The notes under the pieces: model-generated
What the model was told of the DNA's origin: nothing
What the model saw: the letters and a program-made list of their open reading frames with translations, nothing else
Databases searched by the model: none
NCBI GenBank assembly: GCA_944989445.1
Contig: CALYLW010000043.1
Coordinates: 312,501-376,500, forward strand
Length of the DNA: 64,000 nucleotides
Direction of reading: 5' to 3'
From: Ampullaceana balthica
Taxonomy: Eukaryota > Mollusca > Gastropoda > Lymnaeidae
Part shown: in pieces, positions 54,410-64,000 of the stretch
How positions within the stretch are numbered: position 1 is the stretch's first letter
Layout of the letters: every line of letters begins with the position of its first letter
Made by a program: the position numbers and the translations under genes

Positions 54410-56119
54410 ATGTTCAAAATCATCAGTATATTATGCGTTATCTTGACTGAATCAATTAAAACTAATAGAGCAGAGCCAGTGGGGTCACTTTTAAATACTA
54501 CATTAAGTACATGGGACTCTTGCCATCGCTCTTGTGGGACTGACAGACAGGGCTGCTCCTGTGATCACAGATGTGTTGTCTACCAAAATTGTTGCGAAGA
54601 CTTTACTACAGAATGTCCAGATATATTACAAGAAGGCCAAGAAAATTTTAGTCATTTGCTTCTTGCTGATATCGAATGTTTCAATAATGTTTATGTTATA
54701 ACCAGCTGTAGGATCGATGTTGATAACAATCAAACGACACATCATAACAATAGAAGTACATACATTTATACAACATATGCTAGTGATTATCTTGTACACA
54801 TCTTTAACTATGTACCTGTTACAGATATCTCTACTGGTTTTGTTTACAAGAACATGAGCGTCTTCGAGTGCAATGGTCAGGATGAAGCTATTCCATTGAG
54901 ATGGAGCTTTTACAATAAAGGACTAACGTACCACAGACAATCTGGGTACCTTTTCAAATACAACATCAGGAATAACGACACAGAATTTGTTCCACCACCA
55001 GACAGTAGTATGTCACCACGACTGCCAATGTTTTGCAAACAGAATGCAATAGCGACCTGTAAAAGTGAGAAGGGAACTGTAAATCCAGAAATAGTATCAA
55101 AATGCAACAAGATCAAATCGTACGTATCCGTAAATGGTAAGGTGTACAAAAACAGATACTGTGCTTTTTGTAATGCAAAGAGCCTGAGGCTTATACAACC
55201 AATGGAGTTTCATTTGAATCAACATAGTTCACTTTTTATTGTAGCACATGGACAAAATCACATACGGCTCAAGCTTATAAAAGAAAGGGACAATAAAAAA
55301 TATCCAACTGAATGGTCTTCATTGCTGTGCAGTGTTGATGTGACCTATATAGGAACAATGAACACAGTCCAACACCATTGCCAGACAGAAACATGTAACG
55401 ATAGTTTTCAGAAATCCCCAGACGGACTGTGCAAGAGACTCTATCATATTTACGTCGCTTTCGAAGAATCTCGGTTTTTCGAATCATCTGAAACCGTTAA
55501 GGCGCTTTCGATTTTCGCTCCATGTTTTTTCGAACGCTACACAAAATTTGTTGTGATTGGAATTTGGAAGCCTGTTGAATCACAAAAAAGGTGGCCATTT
55601 CAGAGAAATACTTTAGCATTTCACATTTCTTTATATGAACGTGAGGGCAGAGATTTCATCAAATCCATAGGTTTTCACCAGTTAACTATTTTCGTAAAGA
55701 CATTTAAATTATACTGGCATTTCAAGTTTCCATACGGTGTGTCAGAAAAATACTCAGAAGAGAGTTTGATGCTAAATTCTACATCGAATAAAAGACTGAA
55801 TGACATAAAATCGGAGGTGATTTTCAATGGAGAAGAAGGCAAAATTAATTCAGATATTCTCAAGATTTGTTATTGTATTCATCAATTTAATAAGACCCAG
55901 AACGATGGTACGGTTGATAAATGTCAATTTGCTTGCTCAAACGAAATTTATGTTTCTGAACAAGAAGTGAAGGAAAAACTTGAAATGGTAAAAATGAAAT
56001 GTCTTCACCTTTTTAGCCAATCCAACGGTTCGACACCTACAGAGTTTTGTGTCATTTGTAAATTTTGTTTATATGTGGGATGTGTTTCAAAATTATTCCA
56101 CAATGGGGTCTTTTCATAA
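54410..56119 (+). CDS. Secreted SMB-domain protein resembling a mollusc GPCR ectodomain (569 aa)
   Basis: An open single exon starting at ATG 54410 in the good context CACCATG. The first 21 residues form a hydrophobic signal peptide. Residues 38-69 have the exact eight-cysteine pattern of somatomedin B (Cys at 38, 42, 49, 51, 55, 61, 62 and 69, with CSCDHRC and CCEDF). Further on, CKSEKG and GKVYKNRYCAFCN match the cysteine-rich module found in many lophotrochozoan orphan receptors annotated as Mth-like or adhesion-type GPCRs. Several N-glycosylation sequons are present. No transmembrane helix follows: the frame ends VCVSKLFHNG-like text and a stop. Either a spliced exon with the 7TM part lies elsewhere, or this is a soluble or truncated form. 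The ligand is unknown. Confidence 0.8.
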   Translation: MFKIISILCVILTESIKTNRAEPVGSLLNTTLSTWDSCHRSCGTDRQGCSCDHRCVVYQNCCEDFTTECPDILQEGQENFSHLLLADIECFNNVYVITSCRIDVDNNQTTHHNNRSTYIYTTYASDYLVHIFNYVPVTDISTGFVYKNMSVFECNGQDEAIPLRWSFYNKGLTYHRQSGYLFKYNIRNNDTEFVPPPDSSMSPRLPMFCKQNAIATCKSEKGTVNPEIVSKCNKIKSYVSVNGKVYKNRYCAFCNAKSLRLIQPMEFHLNQHSSLFIVAHGQNHIRLKLIKERDNKKYPTEWSSLLCSVDVTYIGTMNTVQHHCQTETCNDSFQKSPDGLCKRLYHIYVAFEESRFFESSETVKALSIFAPCFFERYTKFVVIGIWKPVESQKRWPFQRNTLAFHISLYEREGRDFIKSIGFHQLTIFVKTFKLYWHFKFPYGVSEKYSEESLMLNSTSNKRLNDIKSEVIFNGEEGKINSDILKICYCIHQFNKTQNDGTVDKCQFACSNEIYVSEQEVKEKLEMVKMKCLHLFSQSNGSTPTEFCVICKFCLYVGCVSKLFHNGVFS

Positions 56120-56221
56120 CCTTACACCATTACCTTATATCAGAAATCATTTCCATTTGTTTAATCATCATAGTGTTGAAGTTTAAAATCGTATCTTAGT
56201 TTCTCTTTAGTTAGCTTGAGT
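56120..56221 (+). other. 3' flank of the SMB gene up to the hAT insertion
   Basis: Short AT-rich sequence after the stop, ending with GCTTGAGT (56214-56221), the left target duplication of the hAT. It resumes at 58282; the first AATAAA after the stop on the uninterrupted strand would be at about 58315. Confidence 0.6.
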
Positions 56222-58273
56222 CAGTGGTTCCCAAACTTTTTTGACCCACGGACCCCTTTTATACTCAAAATTTCCACACGGACCCCCAAGTAAAGAAAAA
56301 ATAAAATTTATAAATGCATAGTATAAAAAATTACAAATGCAACATTTTGATGAAAAGTACGGTATTTATTAAAATTATCACTTTTTTAAAGATTAAATTT
56401 TTTTAAAAACTAGGATTAACGTGATGAGATTTTATGAGTGTATTTATGCCTGAGTCAATGTTTGTGTGTAGGAACCGAAAATCCTCACGAGCACCAATTT
56501 CTAGTCGTTTATTTTATTTTATTTTTGTTGTTGTGTTGTTTTTTATGATGAGATTCATAACTGTACTGAATCTTTTTTCTACCAAATAGAAAAACAGGAA
56601 AACAGTCAAAAAACTTATGTACAATAACCTTTAATGCATGATATAAAATTGGGATCTGACTTTGTAACCAGCATTTGTGGTATCCTAGTTCAAACAGTGG
56701 TATAAGTTCCTTATTTGTGGATATTTCAATAAGCTGCTCCTGTATTAGTATGTATTCATCTGTGTTTGGGATCTGAGTTTGTACATGCGCTAAAGAGCTC
56801 AACTGCCAGTCGGAAATATCCTTTAGTGGTAAATGCCTACAAAATGTCTGCATGAAGAGCCGTTAAGTTTTGACAGTAAGCAAGCAATTCTTTAACTATG
56901 TGGCAATTTCAAAAGATTTGAAAACTGAGAACATTCTCTTGTTCCTAAGTTTTGTTTGCAAAGAAAAAGATTTGCAACAAACTCATATATAACGCTTTTA
57001 GTTTTGATTAAATTTAATTGGTTACCTTGTAGTAGTTTTAGTTTCATATTAGTTTTGTTAAAGTTGGGTAAACAATTCATTAATAAAGGATATGTCATTT
57101 TTTTGGGAGTTAATTGTGATGCTAATTGTCTTTGTTTTCCAGGAATTTGGACAATGGATTTAAAAAAGTATAAGATCTATTTAAATATGTACGTGATGAT
57201 AACCAGCGTACTTCTGTGTGAATAAAAAGCCATTATAGTCTTCTTCTTCATTTTCCTAACCATAGTGAGCAAATAATCTCTCATCAAGGCATTCCTTTTG
57301 ATTTTATTAACTGTTCTAATGACATAATGTAGTGATCCATGCAAACTTTCACTAAGATTTTTTTGGAATATTTGAAGTGTATGCGTATTGCTTTAACCTC
57401 AAATATTTTTTTAATTGAGTAAATAGCGTTTCACGTTTCGTATCTGTTTAAAAACGTTTAGGCATACTTCAAATATTCATTAACACCATATTGTCGGCAT
57501 TGTTTCTTCGGCTCACCCAGTTCTGGAATTATCTATTTGCTTAACAAGCTATAACTTAGGGCCCCTGCCTTCTAGGGGGCCCCCGGAAGTTTGTTTTCAT
57601 ATATGTCACTGCTATAGATTATCTAGACTTCAAAAGGTCCTTAAATTTGCTTAGGGCCTCATCAAGTCTAAATCCAGCCTTGGGCTTACTCATTCTCTTA
57701 TCTGTTGTAACAGACCACTGTTAAGAATTATTAACGTTTTCAATGGAATGCTACAGTAAAGCCCTATTGAAAACATTTGATGATAGGATACAATTTCAAA
57801 AAAATATAACTTCCCAACACATCGAATAATACACAACCCTGCAACCATCGTAGATTCAAGTTAAAAACTTGTATATTTCTACTTATAGTTATAGGAATTC
57901 GGCATTTCATCTGCATCAAGCTTGAAATTTCAACAAACCAAGTATTTTGATTGGTTATAGATGTGGGAATTACAATACATGTAGTTCTAATTCTTTTTTT
58001 TTACGTAAAGCAACATTGTATCAATGAATGATAGCACCTAAGATGGTAATTAATTAGTAGAAGAAGCATTCACATACTATTTTATTTATTATTTTTTTAT
58101 TTTAATTTCAATAATAATAAACAATTAATGAGTTTTATTATTTGATTTTTAAGCCTTGCGTGGACCCCCTGGCGTTGTTCAGGGACCCCCAAATCAATTT
58201 TTATTTTCCACGGACCCCCTGAAAGGTCCCACGGACCCCTGGGGGTCCGTACGGACCACTTTGGGAACCACTG
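56222..58273 (-). mobile_element. hAT transposon (2052 bp) with perfect 8-bp target duplication
   Basis: Ends CAGTGGTTCCCAAACTTTTT and (reverse complement of the right end) CAGTGGTTCCCAAAGTGGTC. Target duplication GCTTGAGT at 56214-56221 and 58274-58281. Subterminal GGACCCC repeats are on both sides. On the minus strand, 56853-56509 contains relic transposase text (ELGYHKCWLQSQIPILYHAL), resembling the C-terminal part of ZBED/SCAN-type hAT proteins. The rest is degraded and AT-rich. Confidence 0.92.
56509..56853 (-). pseudogene. hAT transposase relic
   Basis: A 114-codon open frame. The first 80 residues (ISDWQLSSLAHVQTQIPN and following) look like the conserved end of hAT transposases upstream of the TTYLCE motif, which is no longer readable here. 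It lies within the hAT 56222-58273. Confidence 0.6.
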
Positions 58274-58281
58274 GCTTGAGT

Positions 58282-58780
58282 TAACAAAGACATTCTCATT
58301 TATATTTGTAAGAGAAATAAATATTAAATGTGGAAACTTCAGCAAGCTGATGGCAGCTGTCCTTTACTTAAGACGCCTATTTGCAGACAGCTCGTAATAT
58401 TAAGCTATTAACGATTATTTGAAGTAACAAATCCATTTTCAAAATCAAAGTAAATCTTTGAACAATAAGTCGTAACTTAAAGACTTTGCAAACATAAAAA
58501 TTTGGGCAAACAGAATTCACTATAACTAGTCAATGGAATAAAATACAATATGAACTACTAAATAAGAATTATTTTTATTGCCGCAATTTTAAAGAGTGTG
58601 TAGTTGAGGAATTCCAACAGCTCAGCTGCGTGTACACTTTGTATTGATAGTAGAATAGATGTAAATAAAGTTATATAATAAATATGCGTTTTACTTCTTC
58701 TCTCGAATGTTTTTTTTAAAAAATGGAATAAAATAAATTTTGAAATATATGTTTAATTAAGTAAAATGCCTTTTGAGAAT
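58282..58780. other. Intergenic after the hAT
   Basis: AT-rich, no gene seen; includes possible 3' UTR continuation of the SMB gene with AATAAA near 58315. Confidence 0.45.
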
Positions 58781-59470
58781 TATTGATGAGCCAGTTTTTA
58801 TATAGCTCATACAAGGAAAAAACTACATTTTGGCCCCCGAAAACCATGAATGGGATATTTAATTATTTGTTTTCGACAGTCATGGTCGTAAGAGTGTACT
58901 AAGCAAGTTCCCAGAGTATCATTCTCCTACCTACTCGGGATGCTGGAGATTTAATGATGAGTCTGTTTTAAATAGCTCATATAAGAGAAAAACCTACATT
59001 TGGGCCCCCGGCCCCCCATTGAGTGATAGTTATATATTTTTTTCGCCTGTTACCATCGCGGAAGGGTACTCATCAACTTACCAAAGTTTCATGCTTCTAC
59101 CTACACGGGAATATGGAGAATTATGGATGAGTCAGTTTTTATAGAAGAAAAATATACATTTGGGCCCAGCCCCCTTCCCCCCCCCCGGGAGTGATAATTA
59201 AAATATTTTTGTACCCTGTTACCATTGCAGGAGGGTACTCAAAAACTTCCCAAAATTTCATGCTTCTACCTACACGGGAAGATGGAAAATTAGTGTTGAA
59301 TCAGTTTTATAAAGCTCATTTAAGTAAAAAAAAATTTTGGCCCTCGGCCCCTCTCAGTGAGAATTTTAAGGCTTATTTGCAAATTATCGTCGTGAGAGTG
59401 TACCCAACCAGTTCCCAAAGTTTCATGCTTCTACCTACATGGGAAGTCGGAGAATTAGTGATGAGTCAGT
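58781..59470. repeat. Tandem units related to the ACTAGCAGACCC repeat
   Basis: Four units of about 150-180 bp, each with GGGCCCCCGGCCCC, TGTTACCATCGCGG, GGGTACTCA, CCAAAGTTTCATGCTTCTAC and GATGAGTCAGTTTTTATA. The layout matches parts of the 48.6-51.2 kb repeats (GGTACTCAAAAGTCTCC, AAAGTTTCATG), so they are a related family with local amplification. Confidence 0.8.
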
Positions 59471-59708
59471 GAGTGAGGGCTTTGCCTTTGATTAGTACAG
59501 ATAACAGACAAAGTTCCACGTTTTTTTGTTGTTTGTTTTGTTCCCTCATACGTTTCTACATGAAAGGATGGATCTCGAACAAATTTACCACATCACGATT
59601 CAGATTAAAATCTAGATGGTTTTTCAATTATGTACCGTTTTGGGCAAGGGACCATATTTTTCTCTAATATATCTTATGTTAGAATTTAAAAAACACGTAA
59701 AAAACCAA
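59471..59708. other. Spacer between repeats
   Basis: No gene recognised. Confidence 0.4.
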
Positions 59709-60310
59709 GTTTTTAACTATAAATCCTTTATATACGAGACATAACTACAAGAATGTTCATTATAATACTCATCGCACGACAATTCAAACAATCCAAAATT
59801 TTAGTTATGTCTCAAATATATAAAGGATTTATAGGAAAAAAACTTCTACAGTCCGCCTGCTAAATTTCAGCTCGATTTGATCACGGGTAAAGGGTTATAA
59901 AAACATGTTTAACATAGTGTGCACCGCGAGACAGATTAGCAATTAATAGCATTTACATTTACAGGTCGGGAATATATTTTTAAGTATCTCAATATAATAC
60001 GCACCGTGCAGCGCGACAGGAAAGTATTAAAAAGGTTGCTCAATATAATACGTGGCACAAAAATTAACAGGATACATAGAGATAAATAGAGATAATCTAA
60101 AAATTCATTAATTTTATTACAGTACATTCGATCGATCTGAAATTTTAATAGTTAATTTTAATCATCGGCACGAGTCTGCCTGCAAAATTTCAGCTCGCTA
60201 GCATAAGAGGAAGTGGGTTAAAAATCGATCCAAAGTTTTTTTTCGGCAAACAAGGCATCAATCAATGAAGCAACCAAGCAGACGCCACGAGTTAATATAA
60301 AGGATTTTAT
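59709..60310. repeat. Dispersed repeat family with foldback head, copy 2
   Basis: Matches 27656-28265 throughout. The head inverted repeat is better kept here: AAATCCTTTATATACGAGAC against GTCTCAAATATATAAAGGAT. Ends CAGACGCCACGAGTTAATAT and AAAGGATT. Confidence 0.88.
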
Positions 60311-60319
60311 ATATAAAAA

Positions 60320-60785
60320 AAAAGAAGTTTAACATTGGCTACCGGGTGGATGGAATGATCTAGAGTCTACAAAAAAACTTGGTGCACAAAAACATGATGG
60401 CCCATATTAATATCTTAAATGGAACTGAACACATCCACTCTTTTGGACCCGGGGGGGTACATAATCAGTTGTTATAAACAAAATTAAATCTTTTTACCCC
60501 AATACATTTTTAAAACGACCTTGACAAATCTTAGCACATATATTTATCTTGATACAGATGAATATCTAAAGGAGTTTCGGACTTAACTTAATGCACCACT
60601 TAGGCCCATAACGTTGACTTTTCCTCTTATATATACACATATTTTAATTATTTACTACCAGGTAGATGGAATGGTGCATTCAAAACTTGATACATCAAAC
60701 GTTAATGACCCGTGTTAAAATACAATAGGGAATTTTAAACTCCTAAATACACTCAACTTTGCCCCTCTTATAAGCTATGTAAAAT
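60320..60785. repeat. Degenerate duplicated segment
   Basis: Two related stretches (about 60338-60460 and 60655-60775) share TACCGGGTGGATGGAATG-like openings, TTGGTGCACAAAAA and AACTGAACACATCCACTC-like endings. Noncoding. Confidence 0.55.
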
Positions 60786-60789
60786 ACCT

Positions 60790-61066
60790 CTTGTCTTATC
60801 TATACAAACGCTCCTTCTATGCAGAAGATAATTGCGTCCACAGACCATGACAGATGATCTGTTGGCAAGTGATGCAGCGTTCACAGGCCACGGCTTTGTG
60901 GGTTCAACGCATTACCCAGACGCCTAACTAGTGTTAGGTACCCATTCGGAGCTGGGTGACTCAGGGACGCCCTAGGCCCCGGGAAAAAATCCTTGCCTTC
61001 ACATGGATTCGAACCCGTGACCATCGGTGCGCCAGTCGAGCGCGCTGCCACTCGACCACCGCGTCC
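60790..61066 (-). mobile_element. tRNA-derived SINE, full length
   Basis: On the minus strand it starts GGACGCGGTGGTCGAGTGG, has the B box GGTTCGAATCC, a CGGGGCCTAGGGCGTCCC body and a tail with AGAAGGAGCGTTTGTATAG and ATAAGACAAG. Its B box is intact. It matches 62995-63280 (opposite orientation) almost base for base. Confidence 0.92.
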
Positions 61067-62210
61067 AGAAAAGCATAAACACAATATTACACATGAATCG
61101 AACTTAAGTCAACGTTGGTAGCTATGAACTTTGTGGTGCAGTCAGGTACCTTAATGTAAACTAATTCAAAGTAATATTATTTACTTTATTCTGGACTGTT
61201 TTGGAAAATTCTTTAACTTAATTTTTGGCCATAAGTTCTCCGTTATTTTTTAACCGATTTTAATAGGACATATTTTAAAAGCTTTAACTCCTTAGTTTTC
61301 AGAATATGAATTTAATAATTTTAATACATTCTAGGCTGTACTGAAATAGACGTATACTATTCTATAGATAAGCTAGATCTCGCTAGAAGACGGGATCATA
61401 TCGAGGTACGGGATAAAACCAAATATAGGTTCACATAATCCTACAAGTCTTGGTTACATTATCCCATCGCAGTTTGGTATAGTGTTGGGGGAATTAACTT
61501 TCTATACAGATGTTTTAAAATTCTTTTGTTTGCAAGTTGAAATAAAAATTAGTGAGGTAATTTTTTGTGAAAATGGGCCCTTAGTTTATATATTAACCAA
61601 AATCTTGGATGTATTTTTTCCTAATAATAATAATAACATCACATTATATGCTGGGTATACAGGCCAGGTGTCATAAAAAAGGACAAAGTCAAAATTCTGT
61701 CAATGCAACATTTCATCTGTCTTCAAACAAGAGCCCATCGAATGCTACGGGCGGCACGTTGTTGGGGCGGCAAATTCATCGTTGTTAATTAGCTTCTAAA
61801 AAATAAAAAAAACTTAAAATAAGGTTATTAAAAGAAAAGAAAATCGAAGTTAAACTAAATAAAAGAAATGAAGGAACTATATTTAAACTACAAACTCCAT
61901 ACATACATATACGTTTTCCAATACTAATGCTACTAACCTGAAAAAAACCAAGGAGCTGGAGTAGCTAAAGAACATGACACTGATATGCAGGTACCTATAA
62001 TTGATTCAAATTTGTCAGCCGCTTATATTGTAGAAGCAAAAACTGCTGTATCCGTTAAATCCAAAAACAAACAACAACAAGAAATAAAAGTTCAACTACA
62101 TACTTGGACTTAATTTTGGGCGAAACAAGAAATCAAACCATTTACATTTTAAATAAAATGGAGGCCTTTGAATTTGTGTTACTGTTAAACTTGTGGAGTC
62201 GTTTTGCTGG
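61067..62210. other. Intergenic, nothing firm
   Basis: AT-rich DNA. The open frame 61482-61676 has no recognisable features. No repeats with a second copy in the window were noticed. Confidence 0.45.
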
Positions 62211-62214
62211 ATGA

Positions 62215-62737
62215 ATATCACAAGACTAACTACTGTAAGACATCTATATTACAAGACTAACTACTGTAAGACATCTATATTACAAGACTAACTACTGTAA
62301 GACATCTATATTACAAGACTAACTACTGTAAGACATCTATATTACAAGACTAACTACTGTAAGACATCTATATCACAAGACTAACTACTGTAAGACATCT
62401 ATATTACAAGACTAACTACTGTAAGACATCTATATCACAAGACTAACTACTGTAAGACATCTATATCACAAGACTAACTACTGTAAGACATCTATATTAC
62501 AAGACTAACTACTGTAAGACATCTATATCACAAGACTAACTACTGTAAGACATCTATATTACAAGACTAACTACTGTAAGACATCTATATTACAAGACTA
62601 ACTACTGTAAGACATCTATATTACAAGACTAACCACTGTAAGACATCTATATTACAAGACTAACCACTGTAAGACATCTATATTACAAGACTAACCACTG
62701 TAAGACATCTATATTACAAGACTAACCACTGTAGGAC
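62215..62737. repeat. 31-bp minisatellite, about 17 copies
   Basis: Units of ACAAGACTAACTACTGTAAG then ACATCTATATT. Early copies alternate TATATTACAAG and TATATCACAAG. The last four share CTAACCACTG, so a variant has spread at the right edge. Confidence 0.97.
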
Positions 62738-62994
62738 CTATAAATTAGCTTAGATGTACGTAGAAAATTGTATGCTCCATTTTCAGATTTTGTTAAATTT
62801 TCCAGGGATAGGTGCGATCATTTTGAAGAAAAAGCAAAGACAAATTGCCTGATGTTGATTAAAAGAAAAGCAGACATAGAAAAATGCATATAAATGACGA
62901 TGAATATGATTCTTTAGAGGATCTTGAGCCAAGAGATAAGTTCATAATCAAAACATTTAGATTCTTGGCATGATGTTTGTAAATTTGTAAAATT
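62738..62994. other. Spacer before the SINE
   Basis: No gene recognised. Confidence 0.4.
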
Positions 62995-63280
62995 GGGGAC
63001 GCGGTGGTCGAGTGGCAGCGCACTGGACTGTCGTACCGATGGTCACGGGTTCGAATCCGTGTGAAGGCAAGGGTTTTTTCCCGGGGCCTAGGGCGTCCCT
63101 GAGTCACCCAGCTCCGAATGGGTACCTAACACTAACATGTAGTTAGGCGGCTGGGTAATGCGTGGAACCCACAAAGCCGTGGCCTGTGAATGCTGCATCA
63201 CTTGCCAACAGATCATCTGTCATGGTCTGTGGACGCAACTATCTTCTGCATAGAAGGAGCGTCTGTATAGATAAGATAAG
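62995..63280 (+). mobile_element. tRNA-derived SINE, full length, with intact promoter boxes
   Basis: Head GGGGACGCGGTGGTCGAGTG (A-box-like TGGTCGAGTGG) and a perfect B box GGTTCGAATCC at about 63048-63058, like a Ser/Leu-type tRNA. The body has CCGGGGCCTAGGGCGTCCCT and GGTACCTAACACTAACATG. The 3' end is CTTCTGCATAGAAGGAGCGT, CTGTATAGATAAGATAAG, shared with the LINE tail. A pol III transcript is expected if it is active. Confidence 0.93.
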
Positions 63281-63394
63281 AAGATAAATTGCTCTAGAGA
63301 AAGATATGTTTCTCAGCCAAAGAGCATAAAGATGAATTAAGAACAACAATGACTTAAAAATAAATTATGTACCCTCAGTCTCATGTGTATAGTA

Positions 63395-64000
63395 AGTGAC
63401 AAACTACGCAGTTTATCATTTGATGATGTCATCAGTGACTTTCATCAGTGAAGGCAAAATACTTAGGAGTCTTAATAAATGAGAAACTATCATGGTATCC
63501 CAATGTCAATGAAGTTATTAAAAAAAATCAAGCAAAACCTTAGGCTTTATAAAAATAAACTTTAACAAATGTAATAGAGATATAAAACTAAAATGCTACC
63601 TCACTTTGGTGAGACCTGTACTAGAATATGCATCTTCTGTATGGGACCCATCCACCAAAGAAAACATTGATAAACTAGAACAAACTCAAAAAAGAGCTGC
63701 CAGATTCATTACTGGAGATTATTCAAAACTGGCAAGAATAACACCATTAGTTAAATCATTAAACCTTGAAACACTAGAGGATAGAAGAAACAAGAGCAAA
63801 GTAGTAATTATACATAAAGCAATTAATTCTATTTTAGAAATACAACACAAAGATAACTTAATACAACCCTCAGATAGACATAAGGATAAAAACATCTTTC
63901 TTATTCCGTATGCAAGAACAAACACATACAAGTTTTCCTTCTTCCCGTCCGGAATTCGGGCGTGGAATGGGTTGCCTGAAGAATCCAGGAAAACCAACAC
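63395..64000 (+). mobile_element. LINE 3' portion, best copy, cut by the window end
   Basis: After one frame break near 63530 the + strand reads reverse-transcriptase C-terminal text: AKYLGVLINEKLSW, LVRPVLEYASSVWDPSTKE, QKRAARFITGDYSKLARI, TNTYKFSFFPSGIRAWNGLP. These phrases are typical of Jockey/CR1-type non-LTR elements; the clade is not settled. The piece ends inside the ORF at the window edge, so the tail is not visible. Confidence 0.88.

Noticed and set aside
62995..63070. True tRNA gene (Ser/Leu-type) at the SINE head
   Set aside because: The tRNA-like part continues into a SINE body shared by three copies and has no clean acceptor-stem closure; it is a pol III promoter head.

Overview
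The window is AT-rich, intron-containing, repeat-dense animal DNA. The mix of features points to a lophotrochozoan and most likely a gastropod mollusc: a Roco-type GTPase carrying TIR domains, a somatomedin-B (SMB) ectodomain protein, tRNA-derived SINEs sharing a tail with a LINE, and hAT, pogo/Tigger and Penelope-like remnants. The species is inferred, not proven. No bacterial, plasmid or phage architecture is present.

Positions 162-24304 (+) hold the 3' part of one large gene. I could join 34 exons at good splice sites. The reading frame stays open across every junction and gives about 1635 codons ending in TAA at 24302-24304. The upstream start lies outside the window or is uncertain. The product has leucine-rich repeats, a Roc GTPase domain with intact G1, G3 and G4 motifs, a COR domain, two consecutive TIR-like domains and a C-terminal region without a named domain. 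No kinase domain is visible. Its introns are packed with mobile DNA: a SINE, a LINE 3' end with a nested hAT, a TIR element starting GGGGCCGTCC, a BED-type hAT, a Tigger element, two further SINEs and two minisatellites.

Positions 24305-39000 are gene-poor. They hold a pogo-like relic with an expanded 33-bp repeat, a dispersed repeat with a foldback head, a 1.7-kb array of about 46 units of 37 bp, two more GGGGCCGTCC elements, LINE ends and simple repeats. At 39066-40901 (+) a single coding exon encodes a 611-aa TPR-type protein resembling the TTC22 family. Between 41 and 53 kb there is a 37-bp array, a 4.5-kb array of a 22-bp unit with higher-order structure, a probable Penelope-like insertion with a hammerhead-like core, and tandem copies of a noncoding repeat. 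At 54410-56119 (+) one open exon encodes a secreted protein with an N-terminal SMB domain. It looks like the ectodomain of a mollusc orphan GPCR without its membrane part, and a 2-kb hAT with a perfect 8-bp target duplication lies in its 3' flank. The last 6 kb hold dispersed repeats, two good SINE copies, a 31-bp array and the best-preserved LINE 3' end, cut by the window edge.

The standout is the LRR-Roc-COR-TIR-TIR protein. The second TIR keeps a glutamate at the position used by NAD-cleaving TIR domains and the first does not, which suggests a Roco GTPase coupled to a TIR output module, plausibly in innate immunity or cell death. That function is inferred.
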